Assembly (NCBI GenBank): GCA_016791285.1
Contig: JAEUMX010000030.1
Coordinates: 1 to 39,780 of the forward strand
Source of the DNA: Burkholderiales bacterium
GTDB taxonomy: Bacteria > Pseudomonadota > Gammaproteobacteria > Burkholderiales > JAEUMW01
DNA: 39,780 nt
Direction of reading: 5' to 3'
Below, piece by piece: positions 1-8,438 of the stretch; within the stretch, counting starts at the first letter, position 1, and the number at the start of each line of letters is the position of its first letter. A program made the translations under genes and the position numbers. Below the pieces are notes generated by a model. That model did not search any database and was not told where the DNA came from. It saw nothing but the letters and a program-made list of their open reading frames with translations.

Positions 1-205
1 CCTATAGCTCGCACACAAGTAAAACCCTCCAGGCACCTTCCAGCACCCAGATCGGTTCCTTACCGTGCAAGCACTTCAATGCCTAAAGCCCTGCAAGCAG
101 ACAAAGCACCCCAGCCCCCCATCCAGTCTCACCCAGATCAGAAAACCAAAACGCCTCACCCGCCAGCACCCCTTCAGTGCACCAAGCACCCACACCTATC
201 GGCTA
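1..205 (-). other. Transcribed leader region, no gene seen
   Basis: These bases would be the distal part of the boxA-containing leader on the minus strand. They are C/A-rich on the plus strand and contain no convincing coding frame or tRNA. The usual 16S 5' start (AGAGTTTGATC) is not present, so mature 16S, if it follows, begins outside the window. Confidence 0.45.
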
Positions 206-277
206 CAAATTGTTAAAGAACGTCGCCGCCCGAGCGGCGAAAGGGCGCAATTATACGGTCCGCGATTTCGAGGTCAA
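206..277 (-). promoter_or_regulatory. rRNA-operon-type promoter and boxA leader, reading leftwards
   Basis: On the minus strand a -35 TTGACC (272-277) is followed after 16 bases by a perfect -10 TATAAT (250-255). A 7-bp hairpin comes next (223-240, TCGCCGC/GCGGCGA, CCGA loop on the plus strand). After it comes GTTCTTTAACA (211-221), which matches the boxA antitermination site of rRNA leaders (TGCTCTTTAACA in E. coli). The following bases GGTGTGGGTGC resemble the conserved rrn leader after boxA. The 16S gene itself is not in the window, so it would lie beyond base 1. A tRNA operon or other boxA-containing transcript is the alternative. The order promoter, hairpin, boxA is seen directly; the rRNA identity is inferred. 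Confidence 0.75.
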
Positions 278-432
278 TATGCCGTGAAAGAAATATTTCC
301 ATCTCTTTCAGGACGGCATCGCGGTTGAACCGCAGTGCAAAGTCCGGAACCTCACAGTTATCGCAGCAGAGCGTTCCTCGCGGGCGGTACACTCCTGGCG
401 GATAATCCCGTTTCTTTTCCAGGAAAACCGAA

Positions 433-1239
433 ATGATCGCAAAGAAGAACTCGAACGGGCCGCGTCTCCTGGCGCATGCCTTCCTGAGCGCAGTTGTCCT
501 CGCCGGCTGCGCATCCACGGAGTCGACGCTCATGGGCAGCGGCACCGGCGTCACCGCCAGCGACCCGAGCCGCATGACCCGCACCGGCTTCCTGACTGAC
601 TATGCCGCGCTGCGGCCGGTGCCCGACGGCGGCGGTGCCATGTGCTGGCGCCGCCCGGATGTCGACTTGAAGCGTTACGACAAGATTCTGATCGAGCGCA
701 TCCAGGTCATGCTCAAGCCGGGCAGCGAGAGCAACGGCATCGATCCGACCGACCTCAAGATGCTGGTCGACTACTTCCACAACGCGCTGGTGAAGGCCTT
801 GCAGCCCCAGATGCAGATCGTCGACCAGCCCGGACCCGGCGTGATCCGCATGCGCATAGCGCTCACCGAGCTGGTACCGACAAGCGTTGGCGAGAGCGTC
901 CTCGGCACAGCGGTACCATACGGCTTCGTGGCCGAGGCGGCTTCGGGCGTGGCTACCGGGCGCCCCGCAGGCTCGACCCCGTACCTGGGTGTGGCCGGAA
1001 TCGAGATGCAGTTTCGCGATGGCGCGACCAGCCAGATTCTGGGCGAATGCCGTGACGCGCAGATCGGCCGCAAGTATGCCGCCGATCTGGACTCGAACGC
1101 CGCGGGCGCGGCGCAGACCTGGGCCAGCGGCTACCTGAACTCTTTCACGAGCTGGTCGTACGCGAAGGATGCGTTCGACAAGTGGGCTGCCGTCGTCGCG
1201 AGGCGCTTCGCGCAGTTGCGCGGCGTCACGCCGCAGTAA
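433..1239 (+). CDS. DUF3313 family outer-membrane-type lipoprotein
   Basis: This is a 268-residue protein with a basic N-terminus, a hydrophobic stretch and a lipobox ending at Cys26 (VVLAGC), so it should be lipidated and anchored in the envelope. The remainder matches the DUF3313 pattern: a GFLxDY motif after the linker (GFLTDYAALRP), then a segment about a Tyr-Asp-Lys strand and a long helix starting near residue 100 (LKMLVDYFHNALVKAL). The molecular function of DUF3313 is not established. The ATG at 433 is preceded by AGGA about 9 bases upstream. The gene stands alone on the plus strand and is convergent with the LysM gene, only 27 bases away. The family call rests on motif recognition, and the lipoprotein call is well supported. 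Confidence 0.8.
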   Translation: MIAKKNSNGPRLLAHAFLSAVVLAGCASTESTLMGSGTGVTASDPSRMTRTGFLTDYAALRPVPDGGGAMCWRRPDVDLKRYDKILIERIQVMLKPGSESNGIDPTDLKMLVDYFHNALVKALQPQMQIVDQPGPGVIRMRIALTELVPTSVGESVLGTAVPYGFVAEAASGVATGRPAGSTPYLGVAGIEMQFRDGATSQILGECRDAQIGRKYAADLDSNAAGAAQTWASGYLNSFTSWSYAKDAFDKWAAVVARRFAQLRGVTPQ

Positions 1240-1266
1240 GGACGGACGCCCGCGGTCCCGGAGTGG

Positions 1267-1770
1267 TTACGACTGCGCTGGAATACGCAGCTTCTGCCCG
1301 GGATAGATCTTGTCCGGGTGCGTGAGCATCGGCTTGTTTGCCTCGAAGATGGCGTTGTACTTGTTCGGGTCGCCATAGTACTGCTTCGAGATCTTCGACA
1401 GCGTCTCGCCCTTCTGCACCTCGTGATACTGCGCTTCGGGCTGCAGGTTGAGCACGTTCATCTGGTCTTCGACCTTCTCCACGCCGGCAACGTTGCCGGC
1501 GGCGAGCAGGATCTTCTCCTTGGTCGCCTGATCCTCGCAGGTGCCCGAGACCGTGCACGTGGCCGCGGTACTGTCGAACGAAACGTTGAGGCCTGTGGCG
1601 CTGAGGCCGACCGTCTCGATGTAGTGCTTGATTGCGTCGCCGGCGGCGCGGTCGAGGTTCTGCCGATTCTCCGGGGTCGGCGCGGCGGCCGCTGCATCCT
1701 GCGCAGCCTTGGCTTCGCCGTGACCGAACAGCTTCTCGCCCGCATCCTTCAGAAAACTCATGAGTCCCAT
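1267..1770 (-). CDS. kbp: BON and LysM domain protein (Kbp/YgaU-like)
   Basis: This 167-residue protein has the layout of E. coli Kbp (YgaU), a small potassium-binding protein. It starts with the family signature MGLxxFxKDAGEKLF, has a BON domain (about residues 50-110), and ends in a LysM domain (about 117-164) with YHEVQKGETLSKIS and KIYPGQKLRIP. I place the start at 1770 rather than at the ATG nine codons upstream because Kbp homologues begin at MGL and the upstream codons (MSRKYKEIA) cover the ribosome-binding region, which reads AAGGAGAT. There is no signal peptide, as in Kbp, which is cytoplasmic. Potassium binding is inferred from the family. It is transcribed alone, divergent from the ChaN operon across a 232-base gap. 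Confidence 0.9.
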   Translation of the reverse strand: MGLMSFLKDAGEKLFGHGEAKAAQDAAAAAPTPENRQNLDRAAGDAIKHYIETVGLSATGLNVSFDSTAATCTVSGTCEDQATKEKILLAAGNVAGVEKVEDQMNVLNLQPEAQYHEVQKGETLSKISKQYYGDPNKYNAIFEANKPMLTHPDKIYPGQKLRIPAQS

Positions 1771-2002
1771 GGCAATCTCCTTGTACTTGCGTGACATCTG
1801 CCCTTGCGGGCAGGTAGTGGTGGGGAACCAAAACGGCGAGCGGTTAGGCCGGAATCCGCTTCGGACCCGGGATTGTATGCGAACAAGGTGACACGCTCCA
1901 GCCGCAGGGGTGCGCCAGTCCCGCCCGCGACGCCGTCGAACTCGACCCGCATACTCGCATCAAAGCCGTGTCCCAACTCACCCACGCGCCTGGCCCTGAC
2001 CC

Positions 2003-3160
2003 ATGTCGAAGATTCTGGTTGTGGTGTCGATCGCTGTTGCAGGGCTTGCCGCCACGGCCGCAGCTGCGCCGTCTGCCTCCTGCCTGAGTCCGGGCCAGTG
2101 GTACACGCCGGCCGGTGAGCGCACCGTCGCCATCGCGCTGCCGACGCTGTTGAAGAACCTCGCGGCTACGCGCGTGGTGCTGCTGGGAGAACGTCACGAT
2201 GACGCGGATCACCACCGCTGGCAACTGCAGGTGATTGCGGCGCTGCACGCGCAGCAGCCAAACCTCGTCATCGGGATAGAGATGCTGCCACGGCGCGCGC
2301 AGCCGGTTCTCGATCAGTGGGTAGCTGGACAACTGACCGAGTCGGACTTGCTGACGCGCACCGAGTGGGCGCGCGTGTGGGGCTTCGACGCCAGCATGTA
2401 TCTGCCGATCCTGCATTTCGCCCGGCTCAACCGCATCCCCGTGGCGGCCGTCAACGTGGACCGCGCGATCGTGAGCGAGGTCGGCGCCAAGGGGCTTGCC
2501 GCGGTGCCGGAGGAACAGCGCGAAGGTGTGGGTGCTCCTGCCGCTGCGCGCCGGGCGTACCGCGACCGCCTCGAACAGGTGTTCAGGGAGCACGGATCGA
2601 GTTCCGATGGCGCCGCCGCTTTCGATCGCTTCGTCCAGGCGCAGCTCTTCTGGGATCGGGGTTTCGCCGAAGGGCTCGCAGCCGCGGCGAAGCGTCCGGG
2701 CGATCCGCTGGTGGTCGGCATCATGGGGTCGGGTCACCTCGCGCACGGCGATGGCGTGCCGCACCAGCTCGCCGACTTGGGCTTTCCCGGCAGCGCGGTG
2801 CTGCTGCCGGTCGAATCGGACACGCCCTGCCATGATCTGCCTGCGGGCTTGGCGCAGGCGGTTTTCGCGCTGGCACCCGCACCCGCATCGAAGACGACCG
2901 CGAAACCGCTCCTCGGCGTGCAGTTGGAGCCGGGGGCGGACGGCGTACGCATCGCAGACGTGACGGCCGGCAGCGTGGCCGACAAGGCCGGGCTGAGAGC
3001 GGGTGATGTCCTGCGGCAGGTCGCGAGCCGGCCGGTCAAGGAAAGTCGCGATGTCGTCGCAGCGGTGGCCCGCCAGGCGCCTGGTACCTGGCTGCCAGTG
3101 ACCGTCGCCCGGGACGGCGGACAGATCGAGCTCGTCGCCAAGTTTCCGCCCGAACCGTGA
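2003..3160 (+). CDS. ChaN family protein with C-terminal PDZ domain
   Basis: This 385-residue secreted or envelope protein has a signal peptide (about residues 1-22, ending in an Ala-rich site). A ChaN domain (about 45-285) contains LLGERHDDADHH and the downstream NVDR and GSGHLAHG motifs. ChaN proteins bind haem or iron at the cell surface; Campylobacter ChaN is the reference case. A PDZ domain occupies about residues 298-380 (LLGVQLEPGADGVRIADV, then AGLRAGDVL). PDZ domains bind peptide C-termini and are common in periplasmic proteases, so this fusion may recruit a partner. The neighbouring metallopeptidase starts at the GTG that overlaps this stop codon (GTGA), which indicates translational coupling. 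Haem binding is inferred from the family and not visible as a specific ligand here. Confidence 0.85.
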   Translation: MSKILVVVSIAVAGLAATAAAAPSASCLSPGQWYTPAGERTVAIALPTLLKNLAATRVVLLGERHDDADHHRWQLQVIAALHAQQPNLVIGIEMLPRRAQPVLDQWVAGQLTESDLLTRTEWARVWGFDASMYLPILHFARLNRIPVAAVNVDRAIVSEVGAKGLAAVPEEQREGVGAPAAARRAYRDRLEQVFREHGSSSDGAAAFDRFVQAQLFWDRGFAEGLAAAAKRPGDPLVVGIMGSGHLAHGDGVPHQLADLGFPGSAVLLPVESDTPCHDLPAGLAQAVFALAPAPASKTTAKPLLGVQLEPGADGVRIADVTAGSVADKAGLRAGDVLRQVASRPVKESRDVVAAVARQAPGTWLPVTVARDGGQIELVAKFPPEP

Positions 3161-5181
3161 GCCGCCGCAGCCTCGCTTTGCGCGAACTCACCCTCGCGTC
3201 GATGCTCGCGGCGGTGGCGGCCCTGCCCACGGCAAGGGCGGCAGAACTCGATCTCGACATCGCTCTCGACCCGGTGGCACGCACCCTTTCGGGCACTGCG
3301 ACGCTGCGGTTCGCGGAGGCAGAGCCACCGGTCTTCTCGCTCGCTTCGGACGCGGTGATCGAGCGCGTGACCGCGAGGGGACGACCCGCCCAGTTGGAAC
3401 GCACCGAGCGCAACGGCCACGCCGTGTTCCGCTTGCCCGCCGCGGCCAAGGCTCGCGACCTCACGATCGCCTACCGACTCGAGCTCGCGCCGCTCGACAT
3501 TGCGCGCGATCACCGTGGCGTGTTGGGCGGAATGCCGGCGATGGCGGACGCCCGTGGCAGCTTTCTGCCGGCCGGCACCGCCTGGCATCCGGCGCCCGAG
3601 GGCGATTTCACCTACACCGTCACGGTTTCAGTGCCGGGAGCACAGCGTGCCGTTGCGCCCGGACGCCTTGCGAGCGAGTCCGAGGCGGGCGGCGTGTACC
3701 GCGCGCGCTTCGAGTTCTCCCATCCCAGCAGCGGAATCGACCTGATGGCAGGGCCTTACGTCGTGCGCGAGCGCCAGGTGTCCATCGGCGGACGCGAGCT
3801 CACGCTTCGCACTTACTTCGGCCCCGATCTCGATGCGGCGCTCTCCGACGATTACCTCGCGGCGGTCGAACGCTACCTGCGCCTGTATTCGGACTGGATC
3901 GGCGAGTATCCCTTTGCCGGCTTCAGCGTCGTCGCAAGCCCGCTGCCGACCGGGTTCGGCATGCCGACGCTCACCTACCTGGGCGCGCAGGTGATCCGCC
4001 TGCCCTTCATCCGTGACACCTCGCTCGGCCATGAGGTGCTGCACAACTGGTGGGGCAACGGCGTCTACCCGGATTATGCGCGGGGCAACTGGGCCGAGGG
4101 ACTCACGACGTTCATGGCCGACTACGCGTACAAGGAACGGGAGGGTGCAGCGGCGGCGCGGGAGATGCGCCACGGCTGGCTGCGGGACCATGCGGCACTG
4201 CCCGCCGGGGCCGATCAGCCACTGGCCGAGTTTACCTCCCGCACCCACAGCGCGTCGGCGGCAGTCGGCTACGGCAAGGCGGCGATGATCTTCTACATGG
4301 TGCGCGAGAAGATCGGAGCCGACGCGTTCGATCGCGGGATTCGCGCCTTCTACCGGGACTACCGGTTCCGGCAGGCGAGCTGGGCCGACCTCGAGGCCGC
4401 GTTCTCGAAGGCGTCCGGCAAGCCGCTCGAACCGATGTTCGATCCCTTGCTGACCCGCACCGGGGCACCCCGTATCACCATTCCCAGCGCCATCGCGGAG
4501 CCCGCCGGCTCGGACTGGGATCTGTACCTCCTGCTCGCCCAGGATGCATCACCGTACCTGCTCGACGTCCCGGTCGCCATCCGCAGCGGGAACGCCGCGA
4601 AGACGGTGCGAATACCGCTCACAATATCCCGCGACGCGGCGACGCTCACCCTCCAGAGCAGGCCGGACGCCGTCGCGGTCGACCCCGATTTTCAGCTCTG
4701 GCGCGCGCTCGCACCCGCCGAGTCGCCGCCGATCCTGCGCGAGGTGATCGCCGCGCGCGATCCGGTGCTCGTCGCGATCGGGGGTAGCCGGGATTTCGTG
4801 AACGCGGCCGAGACCTTGAGCCAGGCACTGCTCGAGCGACCGGCGCGTCGAGCCGAGACGCTCCCGGGCGATGCCCCCGTCGCGATCCTGGTCGGGACCC
4901 ACGGACACATCGCGACGGCACTTGCCAAGTACCGCCTCGGCGCGCCGCCCGAGGAGGCTAGGGGTCGCGGCAGCGCACAGGCGTGGACGGTACGGCGGGA
5001 GAACCAGACCGTGCTCGTGATCTCGGCCCGGGATGCCGATTCGCTCGCGGCGCTTGCACGGGCGCTGCCCCACCTGGGAGGGCAGAGCTGGGCCGTGTTC
5101 GAGGGGCCGCGTCCGGTGGCCCGCGGCGTGTGGCAGGCCGAAGCCGTGAGCGTGCCGGTGCGCCTTACGGGCGGGATGTGA
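3157..5181 (+). CDS. M1-family-like zinc metallopeptidase (periplasmic)
   Basis: This 674-residue protein begins at a GTG that overlaps the stop of the ChaN gene. It has a short signal-like N-terminus ending in Ala-rich TARAA, then a beta-rich M1 N-terminal-like domain. The gluzincin zinc site is HEVLH (residues 292-296) with the third ligand Glu at about 314 in NWAEGL, so the catalytic residues are present. I do not see a clear GAMEN exopeptidase motif; the matching position reads PTLTYLGAQV. It may therefore not be a classical aminopeptidase. Residues from about 440 to 674 form an extra C-terminal part I cannot assign. The gene sits between chaN-pdz and gluQ, 12 bases before the latter. Function beyond peptide hydrolysis in the envelope is unknown. 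Confidence 0.85.
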   Translation: MSRRSLALRELTLASMLAAVAALPTARAAELDLDIALDPVARTLSGTATLRFAEAEPPVFSLASDAVIERVTARGRPAQLERTERNGHAVFRLPAAAKARDLTIAYRLELAPLDIARDHRGVLGGMPAMADARGSFLPAGTAWHPAPEGDFTYTVTVSVPGAQRAVAPGRLASESEAGGVYRARFEFSHPSSGIDLMAGPYVVRERQVSIGGRELTLRTYFGPDLDAALSDDYLAAVERYLRLYSDWIGEYPFAGFSVVASPLPTGFGMPTLTYLGAQVIRLPFIRDTSLGHEVLHNWWGNGVYPDYARGNWAEGLTTFMADYAYKEREGAAAAREMRHGWLRDHAALPAGADQPLAEFTSRTHSASAAVGYGKAAMIFYMVREKIGADAFDRGIRAFYRDYRFRQASWADLEAAFSKASGKPLEPMFDPLLTRTGAPRITIPSAIAEPAGSDWDLYLLLAQDASPYLLDVPVAIRSGNAAKTVRIPLTISRDAATLTLQSRPDAVAVDPDFQLWRALAPAESPPILREVIAARDPVLVAIGGSRDFVNAAETLSQALLERPARRAETLPGDAPVAILVGTHGHIATALAKYRLGAPPEEARGRGSAQAWTVRRENQTVLVISARDADSLAALARALPHLGGQSWAVFEGPRPVARGVWQAEAVSVPVRLTGGM

Positions 5182-5193
5182 TCACAGCCGGCA

Positions 5194-6093
5194 ATGAACT
5201 ACCGCGGTCGCTTCGCACCGTCCCCCACCGGCCCCCTGCACTTCGGCTCGCTCGTCGCAGCGGTCGGCAGCTATCTCGAAGCACGCTCGCGCGGTGGCGC
5301 TTGGCTCATTCGCATGGACGACCTCGACCCGCCACGGGTGACGCCTGGCGCGGCCCGTCACATCGTGCACACGCTGCGCGCTTTCGGCTTCGAGTGGGAT
5401 GCCCCGATCGTGTATCAACGCACGCGCGCCGAGGCCTATCACGCAGCGCTTCATCGGCTGCGCGCCGGCGGACTGCTCTACCCCTGTGCCTGCTCGCGCC
5501 GGGAAATCGCCGACTCCGCCGGGTCCGGCATCGACGGGCCGGTGTACCCCGGGACCTGCCGCGACGGCCTGCGCGATGCACGCTGTGCGCGAGCCCTGCG
5601 GGTACGCACGCACGGCGAGGCGGTCGCGTTCACGGATGCCGTGCAGGGGCTGATCGCTCAGTGCCTGGAACGTGAGATCGGGGACTTCGTCGTCTACCGC
5701 GCCGATCGGGTCTTCGCGTACCAGCTCGCAGTCGTCGTGGACGATGCGGAACAGGGCGTCACCGACGTGGTGCGCGGCGCCGATCTCCTGCTCTCGACGC
5801 CCCGCCAGATCCATCTGCAGCGACTGCTGGGCATACCGACGCCGCGTTACGCCCACCTGCCGGTGGCGGTCAATGCCGCCGGACAAAAGTTGAGCAAGCA
5901 GACGCTCGCGCTCGCCGTGGCGCCGGACACGGCCGTCGCGGTGCTCGCGGCGGCACTCGATTTCCTCGGCCAGTCACCCAGCGCAGCGATGCGCCGGTTG
6001 GGACTGGCGGCGTTCTGGCGCGCTGCGGTCAGCGCGTGGGACCCCGCGCGCATCCCGCGGGTGCGCGAGCGCCTGGCGCCTGCCGGTTCATGA
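5194..6093 (+). CDS. gluQ: Glutamyl-Q tRNA(Asp) synthetase
   Basis: GluQRS attaches glutamate to the queuosine base at position 34 of tRNA(Asp). This 299-residue protein has the class I synthetase core without an anticodon-binding domain, as expected for the family. The HIGH-like motif lies near residues 8-17 (PSPTGPLHFG) and the KMSKS-like motif is KLSKQ near residue 231. Cysteines in YPCAC and the downstream YPGTC fit the family zinc site. The ATG at 5194 precedes NYRGRFAPSPTG, a standard N-terminus. The gene is third in the operon with chaN-pdz and the M1-like peptidase. Its stop codon directly abuts the stop of the convergent amidotransferase (TCATGA, 6088-6093). Confidence 0.95.
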   Translation: MNYRGRFAPSPTGPLHFGSLVAAVGSYLEARSRGGAWLIRMDDLDPPRVTPGAARHIVHTLRAFGFEWDAPIVYQRTRAEAYHAALHRLRAGGLLYPCACSRREIADSAGSGIDGPVYPGTCRDGLRDARCARALRVRTHGEAVAFTDAVQGLIAQCLEREIGDFVVYRADRVFAYQLAVVVDDAEQGVTDVVRGADLLLSTPRQIHLQRLLGIPTPRYAHLPVAVNAAGQKLSKQTLALAVAPDTAVAVLAAALDFLGQSPSAAMRRLGLAAFWRAAVSAWDPARIPRVRERLAPAGS

Positions 6094-6873
6094 GCGGGAA
6101 GTGACCGGTGCGCCATCACGAAACAGCAACAGCTCACCCGGGTGCATCGTGGTCCACGCCTCGTTGTCGGTGAGCGGCACGGTGGCGATCACGGCCACCC
6201 GGTCCGCCGGCGTTGTGAGCTGGCTGAAGTCCACCGAGTAATCCTCGTCCACGAGGTGCGCCCTGGTGAACGGCGCCTGGCGCACAATGTAGGCAAGCCG
6301 TTTCGCGCAGCGAGCGAAGAGCAGTTCCCCGTTCGACAGCAGATAGTTGAATTCGCCGAAGGCGGACAGCTCCGCCGTGATTTCCGCGAGCGCTTCGGAC
6401 AGCTTGGGGGGCTCCGGTTGACCGCCGGGAAAGAGTCGCCGCAGGGTATCGAGGATGTAGCAGAACGCGAGCTCACTATCGGTGCGACCGACCGGGTGAT
6501 AGCGGCGATAGCGACCGTTGAAGCGAGGCGAGAATCCCTTCAGGGTGCCGTTGTGCGCCATCGTCCAGTAACGACCCCACATCTCGCGCATGAACGGGTG
6601 CGTGTTCTCGAGGGCGACGTTGCCCACCGTCGCCTTGCGGATGTGGGCAATGACGTTGAGCGAGTGGATCGGGTAGCTCTTCACGAGCGCTGCCACGGGT
6701 GATTCGGCGGCAGGCTTGGTGTCGATGAAGAGGCGGCAGCCCGCTCCCTCGTAGAACGCGATGCCCCAACCGTCGGCGTGCTCGTCGGTGCGCCCCCCGC
6801 GATGGTGGAAACCGGAAAACGAGAAACAGATGTCCGTCGGGACGTTGCAGTTCATTCCAAGAAGCTGGCACAT
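6088..6873 (-). CDS. Class II glutamine amidotransferase (YafJ-like)
   Basis: This 261-residue protein starts MCQLLG, so removal of Met leaves the N-terminal nucleophile Cys2 typical of Ntn-type class II glutaminase domains. Further family features are GGxTDEHADGWG (about residues 29-37), the AHIRKATVG strand and the MAHNGTLKG motif, which bind glutamine. The protein consists of the glutaminase domain only, like YafJ and its relatives, and the acceptor substrate of that family is not known. The start at 6873 is fixed by the need for Cys2. It is transcribed alone, convergent with gluQ and divergent from the methyltransferase gene. Confidence 0.9.
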   Translation of the reverse strand: MCQLLGMNCNVPTDICFSFSGFHHRGGRTDEHADGWGIAFYEGAGCRLFIDTKPAAESPVAALVKSYPIHSLNVIAHIRKATVGNVALENTHPFMREMWGRYWTMAHNGTLKGFSPRFNGRYRRYHPVGRTDSELAFCYILDTLRRLFPGGQPEPPKLSEALAEITAELSAFGEFNYLLSNGELLFARCAKRLAYIVRQAPFTRAHLVDEDYSVDFSQLTTPADRVAVIATVPLTDNEAWTTMHPGELLLFRDGAPVTSRS

Positions 6874-6954
6874 CTCATCTGGTCCGAATTACGATGATCG
6901 CTGGTCTTGCGGCCGCATTCCGCGGCCCGACCCACCCCTCTGACTGCAACGCCC

Positions 6955-7617
6955 ATGTCCAGCCGCACGTTTACCCTCCCGGATACCCTCTACGAGTATC
7001 TCCTGTCCGTGTCGCTGCGTGAAACCGACGTCCTGCGCCGGTTGCGGCAGGAAACCGCCACGCTGCCGCGCGCCCACATGCAGATCGCGCCCGAGCAAGG
7101 GCAGCTGATGGCGCTTCTCGTCCGCCTCACGGGCGCGCGGCGTTGCCTCGAGGTCGGCGTCTTCACTGGCTACAGCACGCTGTGCGTGGCCGCCGCACTG
7201 CCGCCGGAAGGTCGCGTGATCGCCTGCGACGTGAACGAGGAGTGGACCGCGATCGCCCGGCGCTACTGGCGCGAAGCCGGTGTCGCCGAGCGTATCGAGC
7301 TCAACCTCGCGCCTGCCCTGGAAACGCTCGATCGCCTGCTCGCCGAGGGACAGACCGGCACTTTCGACTTCGTCTTCATCGACGCCGACAAATCCAATTA
7401 CTGGAACTACTTCGAACGCGCGCTCGAGCTCCTGCGGCCGGGCGGTCTGGCGGCCATCGACAACACACTCTGGTATGGCCGCGTGGCCGATCCGGCAAAC
7501 CAGGACGATGAGACCGGGGCGATCCGCGCCTTCAACCGGTGCCTGCACGCGGACGCGAGAGTCGATCTCAGCCTGATCCCGATCGGCGACGGCATGACCC
7601 TCGCCAGGAAGCAGTGA
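6955..7617 (+). CDS. Class I SAM-dependent O-methyltransferase (CCoAOMT-like)
   Basis: This 220-residue enzyme of the caffeoyl-CoA O-methyltransferase (Methyltransf_3) type would transfer a methyl group from SAM to a hydroxyl of an unknown substrate. Visible motifs are the SAM-binding LEVGVFTGYS, the acidic ACDVNEEW that holds the ribose, and FDFVFIDADKSNY with the metal-binding Asp, followed by LLRPGGLAAIDNTLW. Length fits the family. I start it at the ATG at 6955 (MSSRTFTLPD) because the 16 codons upstream (RPHSAARPTPL...) look like non-coding leader and homologues begin near here. It is divergent from the amidotransferase and upstream of the phasin, which has its own promoter. Confidence 0.9.
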   Translation: MSSRTFTLPDTLYEYLLSVSLRETDVLRRLRQETATLPRAHMQIAPEQGQLMALLVRLTGARRCLEVGVFTGYSTLCVAAALPPEGRVIACDVNEEWTAIARRYWREAGVAERIELNLAPALETLDRLLAEGQTGTFDFVFIDADKSNYWNYFERALELLRPGGLAAIDNTLWYGRVADPANQDDETGAIRAFNRCLHADARVDLSLIPIGDGMTLARKQ

Positions 7618-7703
7618 TAGCCCCCCACTGATCGGCTCTTCCGGGCTAACCCATTGTTTTTTGTGCATCGCAATAATTGTTCAGGAAGAAAGCAAAAAGT
7701 AAC

Positions 7704-7731
7704 TTGACATTAGTGATTTAACGTCTACAAT
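7704..7731 (+). promoter_or_regulatory. Near-consensus sigma-70 promoter for the phasin gene
   Basis: A perfect -35 TTGACA (7704-7709) and -10 TACAAT (7726-7731) are separated by 16 bases in an A/T-rich stretch that contrasts with the GC-rich surroundings. Transcription would start near 7738 and leave a leader of about 70 bases before the phasin ATG. Confidence 0.85.
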
Positions 7732-7807
7732 GGTGATTGTGCAGTGCAGCAAAAGATTCTCGGGCAGCACTGAAAAGCTTTCCGACAAACAGTATAGGAG
7801 TGGCATC

Positions 7808-8356
7808 ATGAACACCGTCACCGTCGTATCTGAGCAGGTCGCCGCCGCGAAAAAGGTTGGCGTGGATGTCGCGCTGCGTGCTGCCGGCATCGCCTTCGAA
7901 GGGGCCGAGCGCCTGATCGAATTGAACCTGAAGGCAGCGAAATCCGTGTTTGCCGACAGCGCAAAGGTCGCGAAGTCCCTCAGCAATGTCAAGGACGTGA
8001 AGGAGCTGCTGGCCGTGAATCCGGCCGACGTCCAGCCCCTGGTCGAAAAGAACAGCGCGTATCTGCGTAGCGTCTGGGAGATTGCTTCCGACACGCAAAG
8101 TGAGTTCGCGAAGCTTGTGGAAGAGCGCGCCACGCACTTCAACAAGACCATCGTGGCGGGCCTGGACAAGGTCGCGAAGGCCGGTCCCGCGGGTTCGGAC
8201 GTAGCGGTAGCCGCGGTCAAGTCCGCGATCGCCGCCGCCAATTCCGCGTACGACTCTGCAGTCAAGGCCGCGAAGCAGGTGGCCGACCTGACCGAGGCGA
8301 ACGTCGCGGCGGCGAGCCAGGTCGTGTCGATGCCGAAGAAGAAGGCCGCTGCGTAA
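7808..8356 (+). CDS. phaP: Phasin family protein (PHA granule surface)
   Basis: This is a 182-residue, Ala/Lys/Val-rich, largely helical protein of the phasin_2 type. Phasins coat polyhydroxyalkanoate granules and control their size and number. The N-terminus (MNTVTVVSEQVAAAKKVGVDVALR) and repeated amphipathic helices such as AFEGAERLIELNLKAAK are typical of betaproteobacterial phasins. It ends in a basic MPKKKAAA tail. I choose the ATG at 7808 over one 26 codons upstream because AGGAG lies 8 bases before it, and the upstream ATG overlaps the promoter -10. The gene is a single transcription unit with a strong promoter and a hairpin terminator. No PHA synthase is in the window. Confidence 0.92.
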   Translation: MNTVTVVSEQVAAAKKVGVDVALRAAGIAFEGAERLIELNLKAAKSVFADSAKVAKSLSNVKDVKELLAVNPADVQPLVEKNSAYLRSVWEIASDTQSEFAKLVEERATHFNKTIVAGLDKVAKAGPAGSDVAVAAVKSAIAAANSAYDSAVKAAKQVADLTEANVAAASQVVSMPKKKAAA

Positions 8357-8384
8357 GCTCTTGGCGAGCGTCCTCATGCAGTCG

Positions 8385-8409
8385 AGCCCCGGGCATGTCC
8401 GGGGCTTTT
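8385..8409 (+). terminator. Rho-independent terminator after the phasin gene
   Basis: A perfect 8-bp stem, AGCCCCGG (8385-8392) and CCGGGGCT (8399-8406), has a 6-base loop and is followed by T residues (TTTTC). It lies 29 bases after the phasin stop. Confidence 0.9.
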
Positions 8410-8438
8410 CGTTTGGGGTTTCGCCCAGAGGCCGGCAT

